Source: Prochlorococcus sp. AG-315-D17 (GTDB taxonomy: Bacteria > Cyanobacteriota > Cyanobacteriia > PCC-6307 > Cyanobiaceae). Taken from it: DNA of 16,694 nucleotides. Location of the stretch: positions 1 to 16,694 of the forward strand of contig QBWD01000023.1 of assembly GCA_003283685.1 (NCBI GenBank), read 5' to 3'. This document shows, piece after piece, positions 1 through 10,679 of this stretch. Position 1 is the stretch's first letter; the number at the start of each line of letters is the position of its first letter. Made by a program: the position numbers and the translations under genes. Under the pieces are notes generated by a model. That model saw only the letters and a list, made by a program, of their open reading frames with translations, was not told the DNA's origin and did no database searches.

Positions 1-17
1 TTTGTATAAAACAAACT

Positions 18-1559
18 GTGTTTAGAAAGGATTTGACTAATAGCTTTTTTAACGAGCCATATACAAAAGAATCTATTGCTAATAGGCTTAAACAGGTTCT
101 AAATGGAAAGGTAGGCTTTTACAGTGTAGGTCTATACCCTGCTTCTCTTGCCTATAACTGTGCAATGCAAAATAAGGGCCTAAACCTGCTATTAGCTCCA
201 AGAGAGGGGAGAGAACTTTTCGGCGCTTTTTCTGGTGAGGCTCTTTCCGAAATGGATGAAGAGATTAAGAATAGAATTGAAAAAATGGCAATTTCTAATT
301 TAAGTAGTACTTATAAATATAATTCCCTTTCTGACCTGATAATAAATTGTGAGTTAATTATATTAAGTTCTAATAGTAATCATATTATGAATGATATAAA
401 GTTGGCATTTAAATTGAAAAAAGAACTTGACAGAGAAAATGTTGTAATTGCATGTTTGGTTGGGTCGTTTTGTCATGATAGTAGCTCTAATGAATCTTAT
501 GTCTTATGTGAGAAAATTAATAGCTTGGGGTTTTTCTCAGGCTTTCATAGACATGGTGCTTTACGTAACCCATTAGATAGTTTTACATCTAACTTTTGTC
601 ACCCTGATGCAATGATTGCATTGTTAGGTGCGAAAATGTTAGATAACATTTCACCAAATATACAAGTCTCAGCAGGTGTGCATAATGTTGAAGGTCAGTA
701 CATAAAAGCAGCTAAGAATATATCTTCAATTTTAGCTGGATTTGGTCATACTTTTCATAAGAACAACCCTGGATTATTGCCAACTCTTTTAACTCTTTTA
801 TTGGATCAATGTTTGGATCAAGCTGCTTATGTTTCTATGGGGCGAGAGGATAGGGATTCCTTATACAATAAACAACCTTTCCCTATAACAGAGCTTGGAT
901 ATGGCGTACAGCGTATTGAGGCTTCACTTGTTAAAGACGGAGACTTTATCCAAGTCAGGGATCATACCTTTAGCCAATTAACTGCCATGGTTGCAGATGT
1001 GAGAGGGAGCATGATGTTGCCAGTCACAGGCAAGCCTACAAGAAACTTTCAAGCTGGTGAGGTATTAGCAAAGATGATGAGTGAACTTGGAAGATGCCCA
1101 GAGGATATTGAAGAATTTATTCAATGGTGTGAGCATTCAGGTCTTAAACGCGGAGCTTTAGAAGGCATAAATTCTTTAGAACATTGGCCAGAGATTGTAA
1201 AGAAGTACTCAATACCTTTAAATGATTCATCTATGATAAACCTATTGTATTTGTGTATACTAGGTCCTGAAAATATAAAAGATTATATTTATAATGTAAT
1301 GACAAGTAGTCGAGAATTAACAAACTACTGCCAAGAATCTGTTAAGCCAAGTCATAGTAAAAAATATGCAGCAGCAATTAATAATATTAACTCAGAATCA
1401 TCCATTGAACTTATTTGCAATGCATTATTTCCGTTGGATAAGGAATATCCAGGTCCAGAAGAAATTGATATACCTAATAGTGTAGATATTAAACCTATTT
1501 TTGTAAGAGTTATGGATTTCATTGATGTCTACTTCTCAGAATCAAAAAAAGAAAAGTAA
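18..1559 (+). CDS. Glycerol-3-phosphate dehydrogenase-like NAD-dependent protein (possibly 5' partial)
   Basis: The 513-residue product has the layout of the GpsA/6-phosphogluconate dehydrogenase superfamily. A degenerate nucleotide-binding fold comes first (VGFYSVGLYPAS at residues 32-43). A strand resembling the family's D-x-V-x-x-x-V-P segment follows (CELIILSSNSNHI at 111-123). A helical half contains AAKNISSILAG (231-241), which aligns by eye with GpsA ALKNVIAIAAG and places a candidate catalytic Lys at 233. At over 500 residues it is much longer than GpsA (about 330) and the glycine motif is poor, so it is probably not the housekeeping enzyme. The substrate is unknown. It sits 14 bases before a sugar-kinase-like gene, so the two are probably co-transcribed. 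The GTG start at 18 is a guess: the frame has no stop back to base 1, and the gene could begin before the window. Confidence 0.6.
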   Translation: MFRKDLTNSFFNEPYTKESIANRLKQVLNGKVGFYSVGLYPASLAYNCAMQNKGLNLLLAPREGRELFGAFSGEALSEMDEEIKNRIEKMAISNLSSTYKYNSLSDLIINCELIILSSNSNHIMNDIKLAFKLKKELDRENVVIACLVGSFCHDSSSNESYVLCEKINSLGFFSGFHRHGALRNPLDSFTSNFCHPDAMIALLGAKMLDNISPNIQVSAGVHNVEGQYIKAAKNISSILAGFGHTFHKNNPGLLPTLLTLLLDQCLDQAAYVSMGREDRDSLYNKQPFPITELGYGVQRIEASLVKDGDFIQVRDHTFSQLTAMVADVRGSMMLPVTGKPTRNFQAGEVLAKMMSELGRCPEDIEEFIQWCEHSGLKRGALEGINSLEHWPEIVKKYSIPLNDSSMINLLYLCILGPENIKDYIYNVMTSSRELTNYCQESVKPSHSKKYAAAINNINSESSIELICNALFPLDKEYPGPEEIDIPNSVDIKPIFVRVMDFIDVYFSESKKEK

Positions 1560-1573
1560 GCATATTTTACTTA

Positions 1574-2692
1574 ATGGAATCTTTTAAATTATCCTTAGTT
1601 GCTAATAAATTTCTAGTAGATGTGGAAATAATTAATATAGACAAAATAAATATTGGAAATATAAATAGTACATATTTAGTAGAATACTTAAACAAAGAAA
1701 ATGTATCGGAAAAGTTTATTCTGCAGAGTATTAATGATTGCTTTGTCTCAGTTGAACGCTTGAATTATAATCATAAGTTAGTAACTGATCATATGGAATT
1801 ATGGTTAAGTAATGAACAAATTTCTAAAGACTATAGAAGATGGGTGGTCCCTTCCTTAATGAAATGTCAGCATAATGGTTCTTTTGATTTTTCATTTGAA
1901 GGAAAGTCATGGAGGGCAATGAAATTCATAGAATCCTCATTTAGTATATCCTCAGTAAAAGACGTAAAATATGCATATGAAGTTGGATATGGCCTTGCTA
2001 AATTTCATCATATTCTTTCGGATTATGATAGTTCGAGGCTTCAATTAAACATAGAAAATTTTCACAATACTAATCATTATTTAGAACAATATTATCTTTC
2101 TTATGATAGATTTGATTTGAGTGATTTAGATATTTCCTTATTGGAACGAATTAGCAAGATTAATAGAAAAATTCAGAAAAACTCAGAAAGGATTATAAGT
2201 ACATATAATTTTTTAAATGATAATACTTTCAAAAAACAAGCAATTCATGGTGATCCCAAACTCGATAATTTCCTATTCAATGATACTAAATATGTAGTCT
2301 CTATAATAGATCTTGATACTATTTATTCTGGGAATCTCTTAACGGATTTGTCTGATTGCCTTCGTTCGCTATGTAATCCATTTGGTGAGGATGCTGAGGT
2401 CTTGGATGATGTATCTTTTGATATCAATATTTGTAGAGAGTTTCTATTTGGTTATTTTTCTAGATTTAATCAGGAAATGGAATTAATAACTATTTATTTA
2501 TTTGATTCTATTTATTTAATTATATTTGAACTTGCGATTAGATTTATAACTGATTTTCTTAAATCAAATGTTCACTTCAAAGTTCATTATCCTTCTCATA
2601 ATATATATAGAGCTGAAGTCCAATTGAAAATTTTGGAAAGTTTCCTTTCTCAAAGGAATGAATTCAGAACTTTGCTTTATGAAATTGTTTGA
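1574..2692 (+). CDS. Aminoglycoside-phosphotransferase-fold sugar kinase (NahK-like)
   Basis: The 372-residue protein has the APH/choline-kinase fold. The Brenner loop reads IHGDPKLDNFLF (residues 224-235), with catalytic Asp227 and Asn232. It is followed by VVSIIDLDT (241-249), whose Asp246 or Asp248 would bind the metal. The H-G-D-x-K-x-x-N plus I-D-L-D-T pattern resembles N-acetylhexosamine 1-kinase and the proteins often labelled mucin desulfatase, more than antibiotic kinases. An ATP-lobe segment lies near KFILQSIN (47-54). I infer phosphorylation of a small hydroxylated molecule, perhaps a sugar; the substrate cannot be read from sequence. ATG is 14 bases after the upstream dehydrogenase-like gene, and the next gene begins about 100 bases downstream. 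The two probably work on the same metabolite. Confidence 0.65.
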   Translation: MESFKLSLVANKFLVDVEIINIDKINIGNINSTYLVEYLNKENVSEKFILQSINDCFVSVERLNYNHKLVTDHMELWLSNEQISKDYRRWVVPSLMKCQHNGSFDFSFEGKSWRAMKFIESSFSISSVKDVKYAYEVGYGLAKFHHILSDYDSSRLQLNIENFHNTNHYLEQYYLSYDRFDLSDLDISLLERISKINRKIQKNSERIISTYNFLNDNTFKKQAIHGDPKLDNFLFNDTKYVVSIIDLDTIYSGNLLTDLSDCLRSLCNPFGEDAEVLDDVSFDINICREFLFGYFSRFNQEMELITIYLFDSIYLIIFELAIRFITDFLKSNVHFKVHYPSHNIYRAEVQLKILESFLSQRNEFRTLLYEIV

Positions 2693-2791
2693 TTGTCAGG
2701 ACTTAACTTAACTATGAAGGAATAAAAGTATTTGTAGGGTTTCAGTTTTTCCACCTTGCTACTAATGTGTGGTTGTAATTATTTTTTTAAA

Positions 2792-4862
<2,071 letters not shown>

Positions 4863-4881
4863 TTTCTTACGGAGAAAATAG

Positions 4882-5775
4882 ATGGCATTAATACTTCCTC
4901 GTAGTTATCACAAAATAGCATCTGTTGAGAAAAATCATATTTCTTGGATAGAGCCTGAATTAGCAGAAAGACAAGATATAAGACCTCTTAGAATTGGCAT
5001 ACTAAATATTATGCCTTTAGGTAAACAATATGAATTTAATCTGCTTCACCCTCTTGGATTATCACCTCTCCAAATAGAACCTATTTGGATTAAATTGAGA
5101 TCCCATTCATATAGAACATGGGATCTATCACATTTAAATAATTTATATATTGACTGGGAAGATGCTATGTCACCTATTCCACTAGATGGATTAATTATTA
5201 CTGGAGCACCCGTTGAGCATCTTCCCTTTGAAGAGGTTCATTATTGGGCCGAATTAGTAAGCTTAATTGAAGAAGCAAAGCTTAAATGTGCTAGTACTCT
5301 TGGACTTTGTTGGGCTGGATTTGCGCTTGCATATCTTGCAGGAGTTGATAAGCAAATATTTGATGAGAAACTTTTTGGTGTTTTTCCTATGAGAAGTCTT
5401 GTGCCTAGTCATTCCTTAATGGGAACACAAGATGATGAGTTTTTATGTCCTCAGAGCAGATATGCAGGGTTGTCTGACTTGGCAATGGAGAAAGCAGAAA
5501 AGGAAGGAAGACTTAGGCTTTTGGCCTATGGTCATAAAGTTGGATATACAATATTTGAAACTCCTGATCAAAAACAATTAATGCATTTAGGACATCCTGA
5601 GTACAATGTTGATCGCCTAAAATCTGAAATGGATAGAGATAAAAAGAGAGGAGATGTTCCACCTCCAGAGAATTTCGACTTGGGTAAATCCATGACTTCT
5701 TGGAGATCTCACAGGAACTTACTTTTCCAACAGTGGTTATGGTTTTGCTATCAACATATAAGCCTAAGTGTTTAA
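4882..5775 (+). CDS. metA: Homoserine O-acyltransferase (probably acetyl-CoA-using)
   Basis: The 297-residue protein belongs to the MetA/HTS family, a glutamine-amidotransferase-like fold. The nucleophile is Cys143 in GLCWAGFAL, and the His-Glu pair is in LGHPEY (His238, Glu240). The C-terminal signature SWRSHRNLLFQQWL is at 273-286. In TGAPVEHLPFEEV (107-119) a Glu (112) occupies the position that is Glu in acetyl-CoA-using Bacillus MetA and Gly in succinyl-CoA-using E. coli MetA. This predicts acetyl transfer and matches the metY gene just upstream. Its product, O-acylhomoserine, feeds MetY. The start is supported by a GGAG at 4871-4874, seven bases before the ATG. The 19-base gap suggests one transcript with metY. 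Confidence 0.93.
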   Translation: MALILPRSYHKIASVEKNHISWIEPELAERQDIRPLRIGILNIMPLGKQYEFNLLHPLGLSPLQIEPIWIKLRSHSYRTWDLSHLNNLYIDWEDAMSPIPLDGLIITGAPVEHLPFEEVHYWAELVSLIEEAKLKCASTLGLCWAGFALAYLAGVDKQIFDEKLFGVFPMRSLVPSHSLMGTQDDEFLCPQSRYAGLSDLAMEKAEKEGRLRLLAYGHKVGYTIFETPDQKQLMHLGHPEYNVDRLKSEMDRDKKRGDVPPPENFDLGKSMTSWRSHRNLLFQQWLWFCYQHISLSV

Positions 5776-5850
5776 TTCTTTATGTAATCGTAGGTGAATT
5801 ATTTTTGGATTTAGTTTTTTAATCTAATAAATAAGCAGGAAATCTTATCT
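5776..5850. other. Short T-rich convergent spacer
   Basis: metA (plus strand) and the FAD oxidase (minus strand) end facing each other across 75 bases. The spacer has T runs but only weak stems by eye (5-bp arms), so no terminator can be assigned with confidence. Confidence 0.3.
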
Positions 5851-7065
5851 TTATAAAGACGGCATGATATTGTCTGGATCATAAATTGATTTAAGATGCT
5901 TTAACTTCGGGAGCCAATCCCTAAATGCGGAAGATATTTCTTTTTTGTGCCATGATAAATGAGGATGTATTTGAGCAAGATGAACTCCAGGGCATATGAA
6001 TTCTAAATCAGACCAACACTCTTGCATCCAAACTAAACTTCTTTCTCTAGCTTTTTCATCTCCAGCTTCCCAGGCTCCATTTATCCATGGCTTCCAGATT
6101 GCATTTCTATGTATAAATGATGTTTCTATATTGTTGAAATTATTAACTTCACCGCCAAGTTGTTGAGCTGCTATGTAGCAGCTATTATCTGGCCTTGTAT
6201 TTATAAGGTTGTTAATTTTATTTATTACTTTAAAACTATTTCTTTGCCAGGCAGGTCCTAGAAGCCCAAGGACTTCTGAATGTTTTATGTTTTTGGAAGG
6301 ATTTTTTATTTGGGAAGAATTTGGTAAGTTTCTCATACTATAAATCTTTTTAATTCTTCTATTTGTTGAGAATGGGAGTGTTTCTAATAAATCTAATAAG
6401 ACTTTTTCATGAGCATTATTCTCAATTTCGGCAATTGCATAAGCAAATATATTTTCTCCCCAACTCCATTGGAAACTTATTGAATTTGGCCAGTCTTCCG
6501 CTTGATATATACATTCCGAAAGGTTTCTAGATGAAAGATTTGCGCTCCATATTAATAGTGGTTTTAATGGCTGCGTTTTTAATTTTACTTTTGTAACTAT
6601 CCCCAAGAAAGCAGCTGCTCCACAAAGTGACTTCCATTCTAGATTTGATTCTTTTGAGGAATCAGGACGAGATAACTCAAACTTTTCCCCTGTCCCCCAA
6701 TAACCGTTAATCTCTAAAAGTTGATCAATTGCTAATCCCCTCTTTCTGCTTAGTGGACTTATGCCACCAGTAATTATATACCCCATTCCTGTTATTCCAG
6801 ATAAGCCAATTGGGAAACTTCTTCTATATTTAGTTAATAATGTTGTTAAATCACTCATAGTAACTCCCGCTTCAATCTCTACTTCGTTCTTAGAAGAATT
6901 AAAAGATATATTTCGATAGTTTTTTCTTAGGTCGATAGTCCAATGATTATCAGCTGCGGCACGACTAGTTGTTCCTCCACTACAAACTAAAAAAGGTATT
7001 GTATTTCTTTTTGTACCTCTAAGTCTCTTCATCAGATTTGTGTTGACCTTATCAATAACACCCAA
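5851..7065 (-). CDS. FAD-linked oxidase (PCMH / berberine-bridge-like family)
   Basis: The 404-residue product (from a TTG) has a PCMH-type FAD domain: VCSGGTTSRAAADN (27-40, pyrophosphate loop), TIDLRKNYRNISF (43-55), EIEAGVTMSDLTTLL (63-77) and GYIITGGISPLSRKRG (95-110). It ends with the berberine-like tail IYDPDNIMPSL. The Cys that gives a second flavin linkage in some relatives (GL-x-C-D) is Ile here, so bicovalent FAD is unlikely. The substrate is unknown. The start is uncertain: the frame is open upstream to a stop at 7186-7188, and a full AGGAGG (complement of 7122-7127) sits five bases before an in-frame ATT at 7114-7116. The real protein may therefore have 17 more residues. It diverges from cbiX. 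Confidence 0.75.
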   Translation of the reverse strand: MGVIDKVNTNLMKRLRGTKRNTIPFLVCSGGTTSRAAADNHWTIDLRKNYRNISFNSSKNEVEIEAGVTMSDLTTLLTKYRRSFPIGLSGITGMGYIITGGISPLSRKRGLAIDQLLEINGYWGTGEKFELSRPDSSKESNLEWKSLCGAAAFLGIVTKVKLKTQPLKPLLIWSANLSSRNLSECIYQAEDWPNSISFQWSWGENIFAYAIAEIENNAHEKVLLDLLETLPFSTNRRIKKIYSMRNLPNSSQIKNPSKNIKHSEVLGLLGPAWQRNSFKVINKINNLINTRPDNSCYIAAQQLGGEVNNFNNIETSFIHRNAIWKPWINGAWEAGDEKARERSLVWMQECWSDLEFICPGVHLAQIHPHLSWHKKEISSAFRDWLPKLKHLKSIYDPDNIMPSL

Positions 7066-7121
7066 AATAATTTTGTCATTAGAGATCTGATTGTGAAGGG
7101 GGATTTTGTTTTTAATGATTT

Positions 7122-7127
7122 CCTCCT
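7122..7127 (-). promoter_or_regulatory. Perfect Shine-Dalgarno AGGAGG upstream of the FAD oxidase
   Basis: The complement reads CAGGAGGAAATCATT. The only start-like codon at correct spacing in the FAD oxidase frame is ATT (7116-7114). The next conventional start, TTG at 7065-7063, is more than 50 bases away. This is the strongest ribosome-binding sequence noticed in the window. Confidence 0.45.
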
Positions 7128-7207
7128 GCTTGATTATGCTTTCTTCTAAATCTATTTTACAAAAAGTATATTCAATTGAAGTAAGTTATTACTAAGGAAT
7201 TTTTATT

Positions 7208-8272
7208 TTGATAGCCTTGCCTTCTATTTTTAACAATTATCCACCTCGAACAGGCATTCTTATTTGTGGACATGGAAGTAGAAGCGAATGCGCTATTAAG
7301 GAATTTAAACAGTTGGCTGAGAAAATAAAATTAAGAGTACCTGATATTCCTCTTGAATATGGCTTTTTGGAATTTAATCGACCAATTATTAGAGAGGCTT
7401 TAGATAATCTCAAAGATAAAGGTGTAGAAAGAGTTATTGCTCTACCTGCAATGTTGTTTGCAGCAGGTCACACCAAAAATGATATTCCTGCTGTATTGAA
7501 TAATTACTCTTCAGAAACTGGGCTATTCATTCAATACGGAAGAGAGCTAGGTATAAACACTCTTATGATTGGAGCGGCCGGGGGAAGGGTTAAAGAAATA
7601 ATTGATACTAATTCAAATTATCCTCTTTCAGAAACACTTTTAGTTGTTGCGGGAAGAGGATCCTCCGATCCTGATGCTAATTCAAATGTCTGTAAAATCA
7701 CTAGAATGTTGGTTGAAGGCTTTGGATTTGGGTGGGGAGAAACAGTCTTTTCTGGAGTAACATTTCCTCTTGTAGAACCTGGGTTAAGGTATTCATTAAA
7801 ATTAGGCTTTAAACGAATAATTCTCTTACCATATTTTCTTTTCTCAGGAGTTCTAGTTAGTCGTATTAGAGAACATTCTAAAAGAGTCTCAGAGGATAAT
7901 CCTGAAGTTGAGTTTTTAAATGCAACTTATTTATCAGATCATGATTTAGTTGTTGATACTTTTATGGAAAGAATTCAAGAAGTTTTAGAAGGAAAAAATT
8001 TCATGAATTGCTCGTTATGCAAATATCGCTCAAACTTGTTGGGATTTGAAACTGAGGTTGGCCAGGTTCAGCTTAGCCATCATGAGCATGTTGAGGGATG
8101 CTTAGAAAATTGCAAAATTTGCAAGAAGAATCCCTGCCTTTGTCAGATTGATATTGAGAATTCGTCTGAGCAAAACATTCATAACCACCTTCACGAACAT
8201 GTTCCTTATCCGCATTCTGACCATCCTTTGGGACCTGTTACCCTTCGTAGTTTAAATAACGAGGAAAAATAA
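7208..8272 (+). CDS. cbiX: Sirohydrochlorin cobaltochelatase, long form with Cys/His-rich tail
   Basis: The 354-residue protein has two CbiX-type chelatase halves. The first has ICGHGSRSECAIKEF (19-33, metal-binding His22) and AMLFAAGHTKNDIP (81-94, His88). The second has VAGRGSSDPDANSN (147-160) and LLPYFLFSGVLVSRI (206-220). After residue 265 a tail carries NCSLC (Cys268, Cys271), a Cys cluster at 298-312 and a His-rich end, HNHLHEHVPYPHSDH (325-339). Long CbiX proteins are known to carry a C-terminal Cys motif holding an Fe-S cluster and a His-rich metal region; I infer the same here. It inserts cobalt into sirohydrochlorin, the entry to the anaerobic cobamide pathway. The start is TTG, preceded by AAGGA at 7194-7198. 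Cobamide is needed by MetH and NrdJ. Confidence 0.9.
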   Translation: MIALPSIFNNYPPRTGILICGHGSRSECAIKEFKQLAEKIKLRVPDIPLEYGFLEFNRPIIREALDNLKDKGVERVIALPAMLFAAGHTKNDIPAVLNNYSSETGLFIQYGRELGINTLMIGAAGGRVKEIIDTNSNYPLSETLLVVAGRGSSDPDANSNVCKITRMLVEGFGFGWGETVFSGVTFPLVEPGLRYSLKLGFKRIILLPYFLFSGVLVSRIREHSKRVSEDNPEVEFLNATYLSDHDLVVDTFMERIQEVLEGKNFMNCSLCKYRSNLLGFETEVGQVQLSHHEHVEGCLENCKICKKNPCLCQIDIENSSEQNIHNHLHEHVPYPHSDHPLGPVTLRSLNNEEK

Positions 8273-8658
8273 AAGTAATATTATTAATTTCATGACTCAT
8301 TAGTCTCTTTCTTTCATGAGTCACAAGGGACTCGTCATGCACATGATTCCTTAAGGATTCGTTCGCTGTCTTTTTCCCAAGAGATTTCCACAGTTAATGA
8401 TCTGTTTTCCACGCTTAAACTTTGAAACCTTTGATTTAAGGTCTCTCTTGTGGAATCCAATTTTTATTTTAATAGTATTTACACTGAAAGACTTTAAAGC
8501 TTGAGTTCTTAGGAGATTTTCGCTTCCCCCCTTCAAACCATTACTGTCAAATGAGTCTAAAGACGTCTCAATCCCTCGCTTTATGTTTTCTTTATCTTTG
8601 ACGTTTTGTTCGAAATTTAAGATCCTAGTCTCGTTTCTTGAGAATTTTCTAGAATTAA
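8273..8658. other. Gap between cbiX and the DUF2811-like gene
   Basis: The plus strand has stops in all frames across most of this gap. An inverted repeat (8-bp arms at 8293-8300 and 8316-8323, loop 15) lies 20 bases after the cbiX stop and may be its terminator. On the minus strand one frame is open for about 120 codons from 8713 to a stop at 8351, but it contains no ATG or GTG and only a TTG at 8536-8534. Its predicted product is basic and unrecognised, so it is not called as a gene. Confidence 0.4.
8293..8323 (+). terminator. Possible cbiX terminator hairpin
   Basis: TGACTCAT (8293-8300) pairs perfectly with ATGAGTCA (8316-8323) across a 15-base T/C-rich loop. No U-tract follows, so terminator function is uncertain. 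Confidence 0.3.
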
Positions 8659-8921
8659 ATGGAGTTGAATCAAATCCAAGCAGTTGAAAAAATCTTGATA
8701 TCAGTTCTGGAACTCATGCGGCTTTAATCCCTATTAGTCTTGAAACAGAGCTCCCTGAAGTCCTTTTCAATGGGATGAAAGAATTTATAGAGAATAATCC
8801 TAGATGGGATCAATACGAGCTTATGAGCTCGGCCATTGCTCACTTTATTTTTCAAAATGGTTCAACTAACCGAGTTGTTTTAGAGAAATATTTAAATGAT
8901 ATTTTCAGACTTTCTGATTAG
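8659..8921 (+). CDS. DUF2811-like small cyanobacterial protein with apparent -1 frameshift
   Basis: The frame ending at 8919-8921 encodes a segment that reads as DUF2811: PISLETELPEVLFNGMKEF, NNPRWDQYELMSSAI, HFIFQNGS, then YLNDIF. DUF2811 is a roughly 60-residue cyanobacterial domain of unknown function. This frame has no ATG, GTG or TTG between its upstream stop (TGA 8685-8687) and the domain. In another frame an ATG at 8659 opens MELNQIQAVEK and hits a TAA shortly after. One extra A in the A6 run at 8687-8692 would join the two into a single protein of about 87 residues. I therefore give the joined span. A sequencing indel, slippage or a true mutation are all possible. The 3' end overlaps the convergent GMC gene by 17 bases. 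Confidence 0.55.
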
Positions 8922-10548
8922 TAATTGCCTTTTCGCAAGCTCTTTTTGTTATTGCCATCATTGTAAGAGTTGGACTTTGCCATGAAGATGTAGGCCAACA
9001 TGCACCATCAACAACTAAAACATTTTTACATTCCCACAAACGATTCCATTTGTCCACAACACTTTTTTCTATGTCATTTCCCATTGGTGCCCCGCCTACT
9101 TCGTGAATGTAATATCCAGGAGGTGGAGCTTCCTCTTTGATAGCAATTGACTTATCAAGAAAAGGCTTGGCTAATGGAATATTTAGAATTTCATTTAATG
9201 GAAGCATATTCCCTTCGCCTGAATTGATTATCAGCTCAATAACTTTATTCATTTCATTAACCATTCTTTTTTCATTTTCTTTCCAAGCACAGCTTATGTG
9301 TGGGATGGGAATATCGAATTGATCTGTTTTGTCAGAGAGAGATACTTTGTTTTCTCTGTTTGGAAGTACTTCTCCGTGACCAATAAGAAATCCAATTTTA
9401 GTATTTTGTCTTTTTTTTAAAAACTCTGGTGGTTCAAAGCGGTCAATTCCACCCCATATTCCATAGCCTCCTATAAAGTCTTTATTCTTTTTATAGTTTC
9501 TACCTAATGGTATGAAAAAACTACCCGCGCCTGATAGGACTTGGTTTTTATTTTCTTTAGATAAAATATTTCTTTTCGGATCATGTGAAACGGTAAAGAA
9601 TCTACATGTAGAGATATGATCCATTAGGTTCATGCCTAATGAATGAGATGGATCAATTAGACCATTTGTGCTATTTTCTTCTTCTGAATTAAGTAAGAAT
9701 TTTAAAGTTTGTATTGTAGATGAACATAATATAATTAATTCACCATCTATTTTCTTTCTATTACAGCTTTTTTGATCTACTACAATGATTCCTTTTGCTG
9801 ATTTTCTATCTTTATTTAATACTAATTTCTCAGCAATATGGTTTGGAAGAATCTCTACTTTACCTAATTTAATTGCCTCTTTCAATGTACTTCCTAAACT
9901 ACTCGATTCTGGCCATTCCTTTTTCTCTTTGTGAGGACCAAAACCTCGAGAATGTATAAATGGGAAATCTAACTTTTCTTTTATTTTAGAACCAAACTCT
10001 TCTTCACATTTTGTGAATGGCAGGTTATCTATGAATTCTCCATCTGGGACTTGTTCTAAATAATCTTTTTTACCATGTACTTTCAGAAAAGTTTCTATAT
10101 CTGAATAATGTTTATTTAGATCTTGGTAATTTATAGGCCATTCTAAATTATATTTATTATCAATTGAATCTTTGAAATCTTCATTAGATAATCTCAATGT
10201 TATTCCACCCCAGGTAAGACTTCTTCCTCCAACTTGATTACCTTGAGTCCACATAAATGGAGCATCGGAAGGATGAGTATAAGGATTTACTTTCTTATTT
10301 GCATAGAGCAGTGGATTTGATTTCCAGAATCCAGGATGTTGAGGTTGACTCTGATAGTTACCACTAGCTAAACCTAAAAGTCTTCTTAATGTATTACATG
10401 GTTCAGTGCCAAAGGCTTTTTCTGGACTTAGTGTTGGACCTCTCTCTATTATTAATACTCTTATTCCTGCCTTTGCCATTGTCAGTGCTGCCATGCCTCC
10501 AGTTGCACCAGAACCTATAATTATGACCTCATATGGTTTTTGAATCAT
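8905..10548 (-). CDS. GMC-family FAD oxidoreductase
   Basis: The 547-residue flavoprotein starts with a dinucleotide-binding motif, VIIIGSGATGGMAALTMAKAG (8-28), and an acidic end of the second strand, IERG. The GMC N-terminal signature is QGNQVGGRSLTWGGITLR (102-119). The C-terminal domain has HEVGGAPMG (His482, candidate catalytic base) and VVDGACWPTSSWQSPTLTMM, where GMC enzymes usually have an N-P pair; here it is Ser-Pro. It would oxidise an alcohol or sugar-like substrate; which one cannot be read. No signal peptide is visible. ATG is at the complement of 10548-10546. It diverges from the pentapeptide gene across a 236-base region and overlaps the DUF2811-like gene at its 3' end. Confidence 0.88.
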   Translation of the reverse strand: MIQKPYEVIIIGSGATGGMAALTMAKAGIRVLIIERGPTLSPEKAFGTEPCNTLRRLLGLASGNYQSQPQHPGFWKSNPLLYANKKVNPYTHPSDAPFMWTQGNQVGGRSLTWGGITLRLSNEDFKDSIDNKYNLEWPINYQDLNKHYSDIETFLKVHGKKDYLEQVPDGEFIDNLPFTKCEEEFGSKIKEKLDFPFIHSRGFGPHKEKKEWPESSSLGSTLKEAIKLGKVEILPNHIAEKLVLNKDRKSAKGIIVVDQKSCNRKKIDGELIILCSSTIQTLKFLLNSEEENSTNGLIDPSHSLGMNLMDHISTCRFFTVSHDPKRNILSKENKNQVLSGAGSFFIPLGRNYKKNKDFIGGYGIWGGIDRFEPPEFLKKRQNTKIGFLIGHGEVLPNRENKVSLSDKTDQFDIPIPHISCAWKENEKRMVNEMNKVIELIINSGEGNMLPLNEILNIPLAKPFLDKSIAIKEEAPPPGYYIHEVGGAPMGNDIEKSVVDKWNRLWECKNVLVVDGACWPTSSWQSPTLTMMAITKRACEKAITNQKV

Positions 10549-10679
10549 TTGAAACTAATAAATACATCTTTAATTTAGTAGAATTCTTGCTTTTTTTTTA
10601 TAAATATATTAATTATAAATTTAACGATATCTTTCAATTTAATTATTTTATTCTTAATGGCAAGGATATCAGGTTGTTG

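Noticed and set aside
7066..7207. Cobalamin riboswitch ahead of cbiX
   Set aside because: The short leader has no B12-box-like conserved core or long structured region.
9137..9322. 61-codon plus-strand frame inside the GMC gene
   Set aside because: Antisense shadow of a well-supported oxidoreductase.
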